From Pseudomonas sp. MYb185 (GTDB taxonomy: Bacteria; Pseudomonadota; Gammaproteobacteria; Pseudomonadales; Pseudomonadaceae): a stretch of DNA of 64,000 nt. Below, one piece after another: positions 47,607 to 58,694 of the stretch; positions within the stretch are counted from its first letter, which is position 1; every line of letters begins with the position of its first letter. The notes under the pieces are model-generated. The model had not been told where the DNA came from. It saw nothing but the letters and a program-made list of their open reading frames with translations, and ran no database searches. The position numbers were made by a program, and so were the translations under genes. The stretch is from positions 434,001 through 498,000 of the forward strand of contig NZ_PCQD01000001.1 of NCBI RefSeq assembly GCF_002979975.1, read 5' to 3'.

Positions 47607-49196
47607 ATGAAAACAAGACTCTTGAGGCAAGGGCTAATGGGAGGGCTGCTGGGGCTATCGTTGCTCCTGCATGGCACGGCACAGGCGGCGGACCCGGCAT
47701 CGGCTGAGGAGCTCCTGGCCACACGCTGCGTGGCCTGCCACCAGGCAGAGGGCGGCGACAAGTACAGCCGGATCAGTCATCAGCGCAAAACACCCGAGGG
47801 CTGGCTGATGACCATTGCCCGCATGCAGACCGCCCATGACGTCCCCCTTACCGATGAAGAGCGGCGCACCCTGGTCAAGTATCTGGCCGACAGGCAGGGC
47901 ATGGCCCCCTCCGAAACCGCAGACTATCGCTATGCGCTGGAGCGTCGCCTCAACCAGCAGGAGACGCTGATGGAAGACCCCCAGCTGGGTGAAATGTGCG
48001 TGCGCTGCCACTCGGGCGGGCGCGTGGCCATGCAGGGGCGCACCGAGCAGGAGTGGCACCACCTGGTGAACTTCCACCTTGGTCACTGGCCGGCGCTGGA
48101 ATATCAGGCCCTCAGTCGCGATCGTGACTGGCTGAACATTGCCTTGAACGAAACCGTTCCCCATCTGGCCAAGCGTTTCCCGCTGGAAAGTGAAGCCTGG
48201 TTCCAATGGATGGAACAGCGTCCGAGCGCGGAAAGCCTGGCCAGCCGCTGGGTGTTCCGCGGGCACTATACCGGCAAGGGGGAGGTGGCCGGTAGCATGA
48301 CGGCCAACTATGTCGGCGACGACAGTTTCGAGATCAAGCTGGATGGACGCTACGCCAACGGTGAGCCGTTCACCGGCAGCGGTACCGCACTGCTGCACAA
48401 CGGCCATGAATGGCGTGCCAACGTCGACATCGACGGGACCATCCTGCGTCAGGTGTTCAGTGTGGTGGACAACGAGATGACCGGCCGCATGTTCGAGCGT
48501 GACCGTGACGAACGTGGTCTGGACTTCCACGCGGTTGCCGAAACCGCACCCACTCTGCTGGCGGTGCAGCCAGGCTACGTGAAGGTGGGCCAGGAACAGG
48601 AGCTGACATTGATCGGCAGCGGGCTGAACGGCACGCCGCAGCTGGGCGCGGGCATCGAGGTCCTCAAGGTGCTGGACAGCTCGGCGGACCGGATGCGGGT
48701 ACAGGTGCGGGTCGCGGCCGATGCGCCGGTGGGTGTGCGGGAAGTGGCGGTTGGCGAGGCCAATGGCACGACCCTGGCGGTCTACCGGCAGATCAGCGAA
48801 GTGCGTGTGGTGCCGGATTATGCAGTAGCCCGGATTGGCGGCAACGGCAGCCCGACGGAGAAGGTCGAAGGCCGGTTTGACGCCGAGGCCTGGGGCCTCA
48901 GCGAGGATGGCAAGACGCCCTACCGGATAGGCTTTGTCCCGGCGACCTGGTCGGTGGAGCCATTCGACGAAGAGGCCGAGCAGCTCGAGGACGTCAAGTT
49001 CGCCGGTGTCATGGACAGGGAGACTGGGGTGTTCATACCGGGTGATGCGGGTCCCAACCCCCAACGTCCGATGATGGCCAACAACGTAGGCAACCTGAAA
49101 GTGCTGGCTACGGTTGAGGAGGATGGCCAGGCCGTGACCGGCGAAGGTCAGATGATAGTCGGCGTCCAGCGCTGGGTGATACCGCCGATCCCGTGA
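47607..49196 (+). CDS. qhpA: Quinohemoprotein amine dehydrogenase alpha subunit
   Basis: This 529-residue exported protein has a signal peptide (about 1-28, ending AQA), two c-type haem sites CVACH (41-45) and CVRCH (131-135), and then beta-rich domains, as in the known ~60 kDa alpha subunit. It passes electrons from the quinone cofactor in the gamma subunit to a periplasmic acceptor. ATG 47607 is taken with GGGAGGG upstream; a GTG at 47589 is less likely because it would precede the leader. The radical SAM gene follows after 52 bases. Confidence 0.9.
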   Translation: MKTRLLRQGLMGGLLGLSLLLHGTAQAADPASAEELLATRCVACHQAEGGDKYSRISHQRKTPEGWLMTIARMQTAHDVPLTDEERRTLVKYLADRQGMAPSETADYRYALERRLNQQETLMEDPQLGEMCVRCHSGGRVAMQGRTEQEWHHLVNFHLGHWPALEYQALSRDRDWLNIALNETVPHLAKRFPLESEAWFQWMEQRPSAESLASRWVFRGHYTGKGEVAGSMTANYVGDDSFEIKLDGRYANGEPFTGSGTALLHNGHEWRANVDIDGTILRQVFSVVDNEMTGRMFERDRDERGLDFHAVAETAPTLLAVQPGYVKVGQEQELTLIGSGLNGTPQLGAGIEVLKVLDSSADRMRVQVRVAADAPVGVREVAVGEANGTTLAVYRQISEVRVVPDYAVARIGGNGSPTEKVEGRFDAEAWGLSEDGKTPYRIGFVPATWSVEPFDEEAEQLEDVKFAGVMDRETGVFIPGDAGPNPQRPMMANNVGNLKVLATVEEDGQAVTGEGQMIVGVQRWVIPPIP

Positions 49197-49248
49197 GGAT
49201 AGGCGGCTCCGATGTAAACGGAATCAACAGACTCAGCGAGGTGGTCCC

Positions 49249-50679
49249 ATGGGTATCAAACTGAATATTGTCGAGCACAACCTGCACCAGGTGCAGATCG
49301 ATGCCGAACAGATGCTGTTTCACATTCCAACGAGTTCGCTGTTTACCCAGGATGAGCTGACGACCAGCATTCTTGGGGCCTTGCGCAGTGGCGCGGATTC
49401 CCGCGAGCACATCCAGACGGCGTTGGCGGGGCGTTTTCCGGCCCAGGACATTGACGAGGCGCTCAAGGACCTGCTGACGCTGGAGGTGGTGAGCGATGGC
49501 TCGCCGCTTACCGGGGATGTGTTTACCGGCGGCGTCAGCAAGACCGCACTGAATACCGTGGTGCTCAACGTCAACACGGGTTGCAATCTCAGCTGTACCT
49601 ACTGCTACAAGGAGGACCTGGACAAGCCCTCTGCCGGTAAACGCATGTCGGCGGAAACCGCCATTGCCTCGGTAGAGATGCTGCTGGAGCAATCGCCGGA
49701 GGAGGAGCGCTATTCGGTGGTGTTCTTCGGTGGCGAACCATTGAGCAATCGTCCATTGATCGAGTACATGGTGGATTATTGCGAGCGGCGTTTCGCTGAA
49801 CTGGGCAAGCAGGTGGACTTCATCATGACCACCAATGCCACCATGCTCACCGAAGACATCGTCGATTATCTCAACCGGCACCGCTTTGGCCTGTCGATCA
49901 GCATGGACGGGCCCAAGGCCATCCACGACAAGAACCGCATCACGGTCAGCGGCCAGGGCACCTACGACGTGGTTCGGCGCAAGGCGCAGATGTTGCTGTC
50001 GCGCTACGACAGCCGACCGGTGGGCGCCAGGGTTACCCTGACCCGGGGCACCACCGAGGTCGAGGCGATCTGGGATCACCTGATCAATGAGCTGGGTTTC
50101 GCCGAGGTGGGTTTCGCCCCGGTGACCTCGGGGGATATCAGCAGCTTCAACCTTACCGGAGAGGAGCTGATAACCCTGTTCGCCAACTTCAAGGCACTGG
50201 GCCGGCGCTATCTGGATGCAGCACTCAAGGGCGAGAACATCGGCTTCTCCAACCTCCATCAGCTGCTGACCGATATCCACGAGGGGCACAAGAAGTCGCT
50301 GCCCTGCGGAGCCGGCCTGAAGATGCTGGCAGTGGATTACAAGGGCGAGTTGAATCTGTGTCACCGCTTTACCGGCTCCTCGTTGCCCACCTTCGGCAAC
50401 GTGCATGGCGAAGTGGACAATGCCTCGCTGACGCAATTCCTGTCGGATCGCCTGGATCGCAGCAATACCGGTTGCCAGACCTGCCGCATTCGCAACCTGT
50501 GTTCGGGTGGTTGCTATCACGAAAGCTACTCCAAGTACGGTGATCCGCAACATCCCAACTACCACTACTGTGAGCTGCTGCGCGACTGGGTGGATTTCGG
50601 TATCGAAGTCTACGCCAGGATCATGAGCAGCAATCCCGATTTCATTACCCGCCATATCGTTCCGCGGAAGGTGCACTGA
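49249..50679 (+). CDS. qhpD: Radical SAM/SPASM maturase of the gamma subunit
   Basis: This is a 476-residue radical SAM enzyme. The CX3CX2C cluster motif is Cys112, Cys116 and Cys119 (CNLSCTYCY), and a C-terminal SPASM-type region has [25 protein letters not shown] and a final YHYC. In QHNDH it forms the three Cys-to-Asp/Glu thioether bonds inside the gamma subunit. An N-terminal region of about 100 residues may bind the QhpC leader. The gamma gene starts one base after its stop codon. Confidence 0.92.
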   Translation: MGIKLNIVEHNLHQVQIDAEQMLFHIPTSSLFTQDELTTSILGALRSGADSREHIQTALAGRFPAQDIDEALKDLLTLEVVSDGSPLTGDVFTGGVSKTALNTVVLNVNTGCNLSCTYCYKEDLDKPSAGKRMSAETAIASVEMLLEQSPEEERYSVVFFGGEPLSNRPLIEYMVDYCERRFAELGKQVDFIMTTNATMLTEDIVDYLNRHRFGLSISMDGPKAIHDKNRITVSGQGTYDVVRRKAQMLLSRYDSRPVGARVTLTRGTTEVEAIWDHLINELGFAEVGFAPVTSGDISSFNLTGEELITLFANFKALGRRYLDAALKGENIGFSNLHQLLTDIHEGHKKSLPCGAGLKMLAVDYKGELNLCHRFTGSSLPTFGNVHGEVDNASLTQFLSDRLDRSNTGCQTCRIRNLCSGGCYHESYSKYGDPQHPNYHYCELLRDWVDFGIEVYARIMSSNPDFITRHIVPRKVH

Positions 50680-50680
50680 T

Positions 50681-51004
50681 ATGAAACATCTCAAAGCCAT
50701 TAACAATAAAGCGCGCACGCTCGAGCAGGCCGTCGCACAGGATCGGGTCGAGGAAGTGCTGGCCATGAACGCCACCGTTGGCTGTACCAGTACGGTCGAT
50801 CCGGGTTGGGAAACGGACGTGTTCGGTGGCGTCACCGGACTCTGCCAGCCGATGGAAGCGGACCTGTACGGCTGCGCGGACCCCTGCTGGTGGCCGGCCC
50901 AGGTCCCCGACCTGATGAGCACCCACCCCGACTGGAACAAGGGCGCTGCCGACTCCAGCATGGACTGGCGCAAACTGGATACGGTTTTCCCCACAGACAA
51001 GTGA
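50681..51004 (+). CDS. qhpC: Quinohemoprotein amine dehydrogenase gamma subunit precursor
   Basis: This 107-residue precursor has a 28-residue leader and a 79-residue mature part, the known size. All cross-linking residues are present at the known positions (precursor numbering): Cys35-Glu44, Cys55-Asp61 and Cys69-Asp77 thioethers, and Cys65-Trp71 for the cysteine tryptophylquinone. The leader has no usual export signal and is removed by QhpE. The gene directly follows qhpD and precedes qhpB by 23 bases. Confidence 0.95.
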   Translation: MKHLKAINNKARTLEQAVAQDRVEEVLAMNATVGCTSTVDPGWETDVFGGVTGLCQPMEADLYGCADPCWWPAQVPDLMSTHPDWNKGAADSSMDWRKLDTVFPTDK

Positions 51005-51027
51005 GCCTGGGGCTAGAGGATTTCGAT

Positions 51028-52152
51028 ATGTTCAAGAAAAACAACAAGATGTTAGTGGCTGGCGCGGTGATGACAGCGGTTATGACAGCGCCAGCCCTGG
51101 CCGATAATGCCGGTCGAGTGCTGCAATCCGGCCAGGAATACATGGTGGTGACCAACTACCCCAACAACCTGCATGTGATCGATGTGGCCACCGACGAGGT
51201 GTACAAGAGCTGCGACCTGCCGGACCAGTTCGGACCTGGGACGGCTATCGTCAGCCCGGACAAATCCCGCGCCTATGTGCTGAGCAACCGTTACACCACC
51301 CTCTATGGCATCGAGCTGGACAGCTGCGATATGTCCTTCCGCGCCGTCCTGGCACAGGCCCCGGGGGAGCTGGCGCGGTCGATGTACTCCTTTGCCGTCA
51401 GCGCTGATGGCAAGGAGCTCTACACCGTGGCCAACCCGTCGCAGAAGAACCTGGATCACTACGTCGTGGGTGACCCGCGGCTGCAGGTGTACAGTACCGA
51501 TGCCGGGCTCGATGCCAAGCCGATCCGCATGTTCCCTGCACCGCGCCAGTCCTATCTGATGCAGGCCGCGGATGACGGTTCGCTGTATCTGGCTGCGGAC
51601 AATATCTACCGGATCGACGTGCAGACCGGCGAGCGTGAAGTCGCCATCGGCGTGCGTGACTGGGAGCGCAAGGGCTACGGCCAGCCCGACGTGCTGTATC
51701 TCTGGCCCAAGCAGCAGGTCAGCCGGGATTTCACCATCCTCTACGCGGCGCCCAAGTTCACCGATGAGACGGAGGATATGGATACCGCGGAGTTCATGTT
51801 CGGTTTCTACAATATCAACCTGGAGACCGGCGAGATGGAAACCCAGGACTTCGCTCCAGTCACCGAGGTGTATTTCACTGGCGCGCGCTCGCCGAAGGAC
51901 CCGAGTGCCATGTATGCGGTTCTCAACCGTCTGACCAAGTACGACATAGCCACCCAGAAGCTGCTGGCCTCCCAGGAGCTGGATCACACCTACTATGTAC
52001 TGGCATTCAACCATGCCGGGGACAAGCTGTATCTGGCCGGTACCTTCAATGATATCGGCATCCATGATCCCGAGACCCTGAACAAGATCGGCAGCATCAC
52101 CCTGCCGGGCGGGGATATGTCGACCACCACACCACAGATTTTCATCCGGTGA
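51028..52152 (+). CDS. qhpB: Quinohemoprotein amine dehydrogenase beta subunit
   Basis: This 374-residue protein has a signal peptide (about 1-25, ending ALA) and a seven-bladed beta-propeller typical of the beta subunit, with repeated strands such as MVVTNYPNNLHVIDV and YVLSNRYTTLYGIEL. ATG 51028 is chosen because AGAGGA precedes it and the leader follows; the longer frame from 50806 runs over qhpC. It completes the periplasmic alpha-beta-gamma enzyme. Confidence 0.92.
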   Translation: MFKKNNKMLVAGAVMTAVMTAPALADNAGRVLQSGQEYMVVTNYPNNLHVIDVATDEVYKSCDLPDQFGPGTAIVSPDKSRAYVLSNRYTTLYGIELDSCDMSFRAVLAQAPGELARSMYSFAVSADGKELYTVANPSQKNLDHYVVGDPRLQVYSTDAGLDAKPIRMFPAPRQSYLMQAADDGSLYLAADNIYRIDVQTGEREVAIGVRDWERKGYGQPDVLYLWPKQQVSRDFTILYAAPKFTDETEDMDTAEFMFGFYNINLETGEMETQDFAPVTEVYFTGARSPKDPSAMYAVLNRLTKYDIATQKLLASQELDHTYYVLAFNHAGDKLYLAGTFNDIGIHDPETLNKIGSITLPGGDMSTTTPQIFIR

Positions 52153-52212
52153 TGCCTGGCCGCTCCGTCACCCGGAGCGGCATCCCAATCCAATAACAAC
52201 GAGAGGTTCATC

Positions 52213-53541
52213 ATGCGTACCGATCATATTTCTGGGCGGCGCTCGCTGCTGCCTGCCATTCTGGGTCTTGGCCTGGCGTTTGACGCCTGTGCCCATGAGC
52301 TGATCTCCACTGCCGATGGTTATCTGAACCTGGATATCAATGGGGCTGCCGGCATCTTCCACAGCGACAAGCGCTACAACATCGATGGCGCTACCGATCC
52401 TTCCGACGTGTCCTGGCGCGAGGCCTACCTGGAGTATGGCATCAGCTTCGGCTACAGCAGCCGAATGGGGCGCTGGGAGGGTGCGCTTACCGCGTTGAGC
52501 TCCGGCACCTGGGGCGATGGTGACGCGGCTGGCTTTTCCAACGGCAGTGAGCGCGAGACGGAGCTGGAGCAGGCCTGGTTGCGCTGGAGTTCCGCGCAAC
52601 TGTTCTCGGCACTGGGGGAGGATGGCGTGGTGCTGTCCGCTGGCCGGCAGAGCGTCACCCTGGGCGATGGCTTCATTCTTGGCGCCGACATGGTCAGCAT
52701 GGGGCGGGGTCTCGGCGATGAATTCGATCGTGGCGGCGGCTATTACCTGGGCGGCCGTACTGCCTTTGATCGTACCGCGGTGGTCAGTCTGGGCGGCGTC
52801 GAAGGCTGGCGCGGCGATCTGATGTGGCTGGAGTCGGATAACCACTTCCAGGCCGATATGGAACTGGCGATCGCCAACCTGGAGCATGTTGGCGACAAGG
52901 CCACCTTCGGTTTGAGTGCCATCAAGGGGCTGGATGTGAGCCGGCGTTATGCCGAGGCGCTGGGGCTGGAAGAGCGCGACGGGATGAAGGTCTACAGTGC
53001 GCGCGGGCAGGGTAACGCCGGCGTGGAGCAGCTGTTCCTGTCGGCGGAATACGCCCACCAGCGTTTCTCCTCCGGGACTGAAAATGCCTGGTATCTGGAA
53101 GGGGGCTGGACCTTTACCGAACGGGCCTGGCAACCGGCGCTGACCTACCGTTACAGCCAGTTCTCCTCTGGCTACGATCCATTGTTCTATGGCTTTACCC
53201 GGGGCTTCGGCACCTGGTATCAGGGTGAGGTGGCGGCCAACTATGGTGGGCCATTCAGCAGCAATGCCAAGGTCCATCACCTGGGTCTGCTGTTGAGTCC
53301 CCGGGAGGACCTGAGCCTCGGTGTGGCGGCCTTCGACTTCTCCACCCGCGATACCGCCGATGGGGACATGTCTGGTCAGGAACTGGATATCTATGCGGAA
53401 TGGGCCGTGTCCGACCATGTCACCCTGATCCCGCTAGTCGGGCTGTTCAGTCCGGACAAGTCGGCGGTCGAAGGCGGTACGCAACTGGGAGGGCGCGGCG
53501 ATAACCTGTATGCCCAACTGCTCATGTTCGTGAGCTTCTGA
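52213..53541 (+). CDS. Outer-membrane beta-barrel protein of the QHNDH operon
   Basis: This 442-residue protein begins with a signal peptide (cleavage near CAHA/HEL, about residue 28) and consists of alternating hydrophobic strands, ending in Phe (LLMFVSF) as barrel proteins do. It resembles no family I can name with certainty. It lies 60 bases after qhpB with GAGAGG before the ATG, so it is probably in the same transcript and may let amines through the outer membrane. It is not of the OprD type. Confidence 0.65.
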   Translation: MRTDHISGRRSLLPAILGLGLAFDACAHELISTADGYLNLDINGAAGIFHSDKRYNIDGATDPSDVSWREAYLEYGISFGYSSRMGRWEGALTALSSGTWGDGDAAGFSNGSERETELEQAWLRWSSAQLFSALGEDGVVLSAGRQSVTLGDGFILGADMVSMGRGLGDEFDRGGGYYLGGRTAFDRTAVVSLGGVEGWRGDLMWLESDNHFQADMELAIANLEHVGDKATFGLSAIKGLDVSRRYAEALGLEERDGMKVYSARGQGNAGVEQLFLSAEYAHQRFSSGTENAWYLEGGWTFTERAWQPALTYRYSQFSSGYDPLFYGFTRGFGTWYQGEVAANYGGPFSSNAKVHHLGLLLSPREDLSLGVAAFDFSTRDTADGDMSGQELDIYAEWAVSDHVTLIPLVGLFSPDKSAVEGGTQLGGRGDNLYAQLLMFVSF

Positions 53542-53553
53542 TCCGCATTCCGG

Positions 53554-53582
53554 CCGCTCCAGCTGTCAACAGTGTGGAGCGG
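53554..53582 (+). terminator. Hairpin after the barrel protein gene
   Basis: CCGCTCCA and TGGAGCGG pair over a 13-base loop, 12 bases after the stop. There is no T-run, so it is a weak or factor-assisted terminator. Confidence 0.4.
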
Positions 53583-53610
53583 ACCTGCAGACCGACCATA
53601 CTGGTAACAG

Positions 53611-53629
53611 TGTCCAAAACAGTCAGGCA
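53611..53629. promoter_or_regulatory. 19-base motif shared with the 33.7 kb MFS upstream region
   Basis: TGTCCAAAACAGTCAGGCA agrees in 17 of 19 bases with 33696-33714. It lies 100 bases before the SDR gene that opens the beta-oxidation operon. The regulator is not proven. Confidence 0.4.
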
Positions 53630-53728
53630 GTTTGAAACAAACGACCATTGCCCGGCCTGGCGGCAGGACACCAGAATGGTTGCATAACAATCTGACGGGT
53701 CGTGTGCTGGCCCGAGCCAGGAGCTTTC

Positions 53729-54496
53729 ATGCAACTGAACAACCATACTTTCATGATCACCGGTGGTGCCTCGGGCCTGGGCGCGGCGGCTGCCACCATG
53801 CTGGTCGAGGCCGGAGCCCGGGTGGCATTGGTCGACCTCAATGGCGATGCCCTGCAGCAGCGCGTCGCTGAACTGGGCGATCACGCTCGGGCCTATGTCG
53901 CCGATATTGCCGATGAGCAGCAGGCCGCTGAAGCGGTAGCGGCGGCCCGGCGGGATCTAGGCCAGTTGCACGGCCTGATCAATTGCGCCGGGATTGCCCC
54001 CGGGGAAAGGATTCTCGGCCGCAATGGTCCCCACGGCCTGCCGAGTTTCGAGCGGGCGCTGCGGGTCAACCTGCTGGGCAGTTTCAATATGCTGCGCCTG
54101 GTCAGCGAAGTGATGGCCGAGGGCGAAGCCAATGGGCAGGGCGAGCGCGGGGTGATCATCAATACCGCCTCGGTGGCCGCCTATGATGGTCAGATCGGCC
54201 AGGCCGCCTATGCTGCCTCCAAGGGCGGCGTGGTCAGCATGACCCTGCCGGCGGCGCGGGAACTGGCGCGTCACGGCATTCGGGTGATGACCATCGCCCC
54301 GGGCATCTTCGAAACGCCGATGATGGCCGGCATGACCCAGGAGGTGCGTGACTCGCTGGCGCGGGATGTACCCTTTCCGCCACGCCTGGGCCTGCCCGGG
54401 GAATACGCGGCGCTGGTGCGCCATATCATCGAAAACCCCATGCTCAATGGCGAAGTGATCCGTCTCGACGGCGCGCTGCGCATGGCGGCACGCTGA
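53729..54496 (+). CDS. SDR-family 3-hydroxyacyl-CoA dehydrogenase (type 2-like)
   Basis: This 255-residue short-chain dehydrogenase has ITGGASGLG near residue 11, NCAG near 88 and YAASKGG as the catalytic motif. [17 protein letters not shown] and [11 protein letters not shown] are typical of type 2 3-hydroxyacyl-CoA / 2-methyl-3-hydroxybutyryl-CoA dehydrogenases. ATG 53729 after CAGGAGC is chosen over the upstream 53702. It opens an operon of CoA-ester genes. Confidence 0.85.
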   Translation: MQLNNHTFMITGGASGLGAAAATMLVEAGARVALVDLNGDALQQRVAELGDHARAYVADIADEQQAAEAVAAARRDLGQLHGLINCAGIAPGERILGRNGPHGLPSFERALRVNLLGSFNMLRLVSEVMAEGEANGQGERGVIINTASVAAYDGQIGQAAYAASKGGVVSMTLPAARELARHGIRVMTIAPGIFETPMMAGMTQEVRDSLARDVPFPPRLGLPGEYAALVRHIIENPMLNGEVIRLDGALRMAAR

Positions 54497-54506
54497 GGAG
54501 GCTCAC

Positions 54507-55694
54507 ATGCAACAGGATCCGATAGTCATTGTTGGTAGCGCACGCACCCCCATGGGCGCGCTGCAGGGTGAGTTGGCCGGGATACCTTCGCCGCAGCTGG
54601 GCGCGGCGGCGATTCGCGCCGCGGTCGAGCGCAGCGGCCTGCCCGCCGAGGCGGTGCAGGAGGTGCTGATGGGCTGCGTGTTGCCCGCCGGGCTGGGGCA
54701 GGCGCCGGCGCGTCAGGCGGCGCTGGCTGCCGGGCTGGCCAAATCCACGGTGTGCACCACGCTGAACAAGATGTGCGGCTCGGGCATGCAGGCGGCGATC
54801 ATCGCCCATGACCGGTTGCTGGCCGGCAGTATCGATGTGGTGGTGGCGGGTGGCATGGAGAGCATGTCGAATGCCCCCTACCTGCTGGATGGCGCTCGCC
54901 AGGGCCTGCGCATGGGGCATGGCCGCATGCTCGATCACATGTTCCTCGATGGCCTCGAGGACGCCTATGACAAGGGCCGCCTGATGGGCACCTTCGCTGA
55001 AGACTGTGCCCAGAGCCATGGTTTCAGCCGCGAAGAACAGGACGCCTGGGCTTTGCAATCGGTGCAGCGGGCACAGCATGCCATTGCGCAGGGGCTGTTT
55101 GCCGAGGAACTGACCCCCGTCAGCGCCCAGGTCGGGCGTCGGGCGGTACAGATGCAAGTGGATGAGACGCCACTGAAGGTCGATCCGAGCCGCATCCCCG
55201 GCCTGAAGCCGGCCTTCCGCGACGGCGGCACGGTGACCGCGGCCAACTCCAGCTCGATTTCCGATGGGGCCGCGGCGCTGCTGCTGATGCGCCAGTCCGA
55301 GGCGCTGCGTCGCGGGCTGCGGCCACTGGCGGCGATTCGTGGCCATGCGGCCTTTGCCGATGAGCCGGGCCTGTTCCCGGTGGCACCGATCGGTGCCATT
55401 CGACAGTTGCAGGAACGCACCGGCTGGTCGCTGGACGAGGTCGATCTGTTCGAGATCAACGAGGCCTTTGCCGTGGTCAGTATGGTTGCGGTACGTGAGC
55501 TGGGACTGGACCCGCAGCGGGTCAACGTGCATGGCGGCGCCTGCGCCCTGGGCCATCCCATCGGCGCCTCGGGTGCGCGGATTCTGGTCACCCTGCTGGG
55601 TGCCTTGCGGGCCCGACGCCTGCGCCGGGGTGTGGCGGCCATCTGCATCGGCGGTGGCGAAGCCACGGCCATGGCCATCGAACTGATCGATTGA
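54507..55694 (+). CDS. Acetyl-CoA C-acyltransferase (thiolase)
   Basis: This is a 395-residue thiolase with Cys90 (NKMCGSG), His350 (GHPIGASGA) and Cys380 (CIGGGEA). It is a different paralogue from the thiolase at 13591. It starts 10 bases after the SDR gene with GAGGAGG upstream. It probably cleaves a (branched) 3-oxoacyl-CoA. Confidence 0.9.
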   Translation: MQQDPIVIVGSARTPMGALQGELAGIPSPQLGAAAIRAAVERSGLPAEAVQEVLMGCVLPAGLGQAPARQAALAAGLAKSTVCTTLNKMCGSGMQAAIIAHDRLLAGSIDVVVAGGMESMSNAPYLLDGARQGLRMGHGRMLDHMFLDGLEDAYDKGRLMGTFAEDCAQSHGFSREEQDAWALQSVQRAQHAIAQGLFAEELTPVSAQVGRRAVQMQVDETPLKVDPSRIPGLKPAFRDGGTVTAANSSSISDGAAALLLMRQSEALRRGLRPLAAIRGHAAFADEPGLFPVAPIGAIRQLQERTGWSLDEVDLFEINEAFAVVSMVAVRELGLDPQRVNVHGGACALGHPIGASGARILVTLLGALRARRLRRGVAAICIGGGEATAMAIELID

Positions 55695-55704
55695 GGAAAC
55701 AGAT

Positions 55705-56841
55705 ATGCTGCTGACCGACGAACAACGCGAGATCGCCGGGGTAGCCCGCCAGTTCGCCCAGGAGCGGCTGCTGCCGTTTGCCGCCGACTGGGACCGGGAT
55801 CACCGGTTTCCCGCCGAGGCGCTGGCGGAGATGGGCCAGCTGGGCTTTCTCGGCATGCTGGTGCCGGAGCAGTGGGGCGGTTGCGATACCGGTTACCTGA
55901 CCTATGCCCTGGCACTGGAAGAGATCGCCGCCGGCGATGGCGCCTGCTCGACCATCATGAGTGTGCATAACTCGGTGGGTTGTGCGCCTATCCTGCGCTT
56001 TGGCAGCGACGAGCAGAAGCGCCGCTTCCTGCCGCCGCTGGCCACGGGTGAGCAGATCGGCGCCTTCGCCCTGACCGAGCCGCATGCCGGCTCCGACGCC
56101 GGTTCCCTGCGCACCCGTGCGCGGCGCGATGGCGACAGCTATGTGCTGGACGGCGCCAAGCAGTTCATTACCTCGGGCCGTGAGGCGGGCACCGTGATCG
56201 TGTTCGCGGTGACCGATGCGGATGCTGGCAAGAAGGGCATCAGCGCCTTTATCGTGCCCACCGACAGCCCCGGCTATGAAGTGGTACGGGTCGAGGACAA
56301 GCTCGGCCAGCATGCCTCGGATACCTGCCAGATCGCCTTCGATGGCCTGCGGGTGCCACTGGCCAACCGCCTGGGCGAGGAGGGTGAAGGCTATCGGATT
56401 GCCCTGGCCAACCTGGAAGGTGGGCGCATCGGTATCGCTGCCCAGGCGGTGGGTATGGCACGGGCGGCGTTCGAGGCGGCGCGTGATTATGCCCGCGAAC
56501 GTGAAGCCTTCGGCAAGGTGCTGACCGAGCATCAGGCGGTGGCCTTCCGCCTGGCCGACATGGCCACGCAGATTGCCGTGGCCCGGCAGATGGTGCACCA
56601 CGCCGCGGCCCTGCGCGATGCCGGCCAGCCGGCACTGGTCGAGGCCTCGATGGCCAAGCTGTTCGCCTCGGAAATGGCCGAAAAGGTCTGCTCGGCGGCG
56701 ATCCAGACCCTGGGTGGTTATGGCTATCTGAAGGATTTCCCGCTGGAGCGCATCTACCGTGACGTGCGGGTGTGTCAGATATACGAAGGCACCAGCGATA
56801 TTCAGCGGTTGGTGATTGCCCGCAATCTCGGCGAGCAGTAA
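55705..56841 (+). CDS. Acyl-CoA dehydrogenase
   Basis: This 378-residue flavoprotein has the family marks [14 protein letters not shown] and [20 protein letters not shown] (PROSITE-type region) and the catalytic Glu in IYEGTSDIQ near the C-terminus, the short/branched-chain position. It makes the 2-enoyl-CoA. It is 10 bases after the thiolase gene. Confidence 0.9.
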   Translation: MLLTDEQREIAGVARQFAQERLLPFAADWDRDHRFPAEALAEMGQLGFLGMLVPEQWGGCDTGYLTYALALEEIAAGDGACSTIMSVHNSVGCAPILRFGSDEQKRRFLPPLATGEQIGAFALTEPHAGSDAGSLRTRARRDGDSYVLDGAKQFITSGREAGTVIVFAVTDADAGKKGISAFIVPTDSPGYEVVRVEDKLGQHASDTCQIAFDGLRVPLANRLGEEGEGYRIALANLEGGRIGIAAQAVGMARAAFEAARDYAREREAFGKVLTEHQAVAFRLADMATQIAVARQMVHHAAALRDAGQPALVEASMAKLFASEMAEKVCSAAIQTLGGYGYLKDFPLERIYRDVRVCQIYEGTSDIQRLVIARNLGEQ

Positions 56842-56927
56842 GCCCCGCGCAGCAGGACAATCAAGGCACCGGCGGCAACGATCCGCGAGTGCCACGCGGT
56901 TTGATAACAAAAACAAGGAACAGAACA

Positions 56928-58580
56928 ATGCAGACTTTTCAATCTGGCAGCATGCAGCAATTCCCCCTGATGATCAGCAGCATTCTGCAACATGCGGCCG
57001 CCGCCCATGGCGACCGTGAAATCGTCTCCCGGCTGGTGGAAGAGCCGCTGTGGCGCTACAACTATGTCGGCCTGGCCGAGCGTGCCGGCCGCGCGGCGAA
57101 CATGATCAAGCGGCTGGGCATCGGGCCGGGGGACTTCGTTTCGACGCTGGCCTGGAACACCCACCGGCATTACGAACTGTTCTTCGCCGTGCCGGGGACC
57201 GGTGCGGTGTTGCACACCGGCAACCCGCGGTTGTCGGATGAACAGATCGCCTACACCATCAACCATGCCGGCAGTTCGGTGCTGCTGTTCGAGCGCAACT
57301 TTGCCGATCTGGTACTGCGCCTGCTGCCGCAGCTGAGCAATATCCGTCACTTCATCATGCTCGCCGACGGCGATCTGCCGGACATGCCGGGCATCGAGCT
57401 GCACGGCTATGAGCAACTGCTGGCCCAGGAAGCGTCGCTGCAGGACTGGCCGAGCTTCGACGAGAATGCTGGCGCCATTCTCTGCTATACCTCCGGCACC
57501 ACCGGCAACCCCAAGGGCGTGCTCTACAGCCACCGCTCGATCGTCCTGCATGCGCTGGCCGCCGGACTGGGCAGTGCCTTCAACTTCTCCGCCTTCGATT
57601 GCATCATGCCCTGTTCCTCGCTGTACCACGGTACTGCTTGGGGTGTGCCCTTCGCGGCGGCGATCAACGGCTGCAAGTTCGTGCTGCCCTGCGACAAGAT
57701 GGACGGCCAGAGCCTGCAGGAATTGATCCAGAACGAAGGGGTAACCTTCTCCGGCGGGGTGCCGACCATCTGGACCATGTACCTGGATCACCTGGAGAAC
57801 ACCGGTGAGGATGCCGGCAAGCTGACCCACCTGATCATCGGCGGCTCGGCCGTGCCCCGGGCCATGGCCGAGAAGTACCAGAACAAGTACGGGGTTGCCG
57901 TGCGTCAGTTGTGGGGCATGACCGAGACCAGTCCGTTGGGCGTGGTGGCCACGCCGACGCCGAAACTGGCCGAACTGGGCGAGGAGGCGGTCAACGATGT
58001 GATCTGGAGTCGCCAGGGCCGTCTGCAATATGGCATCGAACTGAAGGTGGTGGACGAGCAGGGCAAGCGCCTGCCGGTCGACGGCAAGAGCGCCGGTACC
58101 CTGATGGTACGCGGGCCCTGGACGGTCGAGCGCTATTTCCGCAGCGACACCAGCGCACTGGATGCCGATGGCTGGTTCGATACCGGCGATATCGCCACGC
58201 TGGATGAAAATGGCTTCATGCGTATTACCGACCGCACCAAGGACGTGATCAAATCCGGCGGCGAATGGGTCAGCTCGATTGATATCGAGAATGCCGCCGT
58301 GGCCTGCCCCGGTGTGCGTCTGGCGGCGGTGATTGGCGTATATCACCCGAAGTGGGAAGAGCGGCCATTGTTGATCATCGAACCGCATGCGGATGCTGAG
58401 GTGACCCGGGAAGCCATGCAGGCACATCTGGAAGACAAGATCGTCAAGTGGTGGATGCCTGACGACATGATCATCGATGTGATTCCGCTGACCGCGACCG
58501 GCAAGATCGACAAGAAGGTACTGCGCGATCGCTACTACAATCATCTGGCCGATCAGCAGCAACTTCAGGCTCAGGCGTGA
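56928..58580 (+). CDS. AMP-forming medium/long-chain-type acyl-CoA synthetase
   Basis: This 550-residue ANL enzyme has [13 protein letters not shown] near 190, [22 protein letters not shown] and the C-terminal Lys in TATGKIDKK. It resembles AlkK/DmdB-type ligases. ATG 56928 follows AAGGAA; the longer frame from 56772 overlaps the dehydrogenase gene. It activates the acid that enters this operon. Confidence 0.88.
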   Translation: MQTFQSGSMQQFPLMISSILQHAAAAHGDREIVSRLVEEPLWRYNYVGLAERAGRAANMIKRLGIGPGDFVSTLAWNTHRHYELFFAVPGTGAVLHTGNPRLSDEQIAYTINHAGSSVLLFERNFADLVLRLLPQLSNIRHFIMLADGDLPDMPGIELHGYEQLLAQEASLQDWPSFDENAGAILCYTSGTTGNPKGVLYSHRSIVLHALAAGLGSAFNFSAFDCIMPCSSLYHGTAWGVPFAAAINGCKFVLPCDKMDGQSLQELIQNEGVTFSGGVPTIWTMYLDHLENTGEDAGKLTHLIIGGSAVPRAMAEKYQNKYGVAVRQLWGMTETSPLGVVATPTPKLAELGEEAVNDVIWSRQGRLQYGIELKVVDEQGKRLPVDGKSAGTLMVRGPWTVERYFRSDTSALDADGWFDTGDIATLDENGFMRITDRTKDVIKSGGEWVSSIDIENAAVACPGVRLAAVIGVYHPKWEERPLLIIEPHADAEVTREAMQAHLEDKIVKWWMPDDMIIDVIPLTATGKIDKKVLRDRYYNHLADQQQLQAQA

Positions 58581-58593
58581 TGGGATGGCAAAC

Positions 58594-58622
58594 CTGGGGG
58601 TGTAGCGCGCCTGCGCTACGCC
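58594..58622. repeat. REP-like hairpin, copy 2
   Basis: The same GTAGCGC/GCGCTAC hairpin as at 35325-35352 with at least 26 identical bases. It lies 14 bases after the acyl-CoA synthetase stop codon, inside the operon. Confidence 0.65.
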
Positions 58623-58694
58623 AGCTCTCGGCAGGCTGAGAGATTTGTCGTTGAGCAGGTGCTCGACAACCCGTTATCCGATGAGAGGCTGTTG

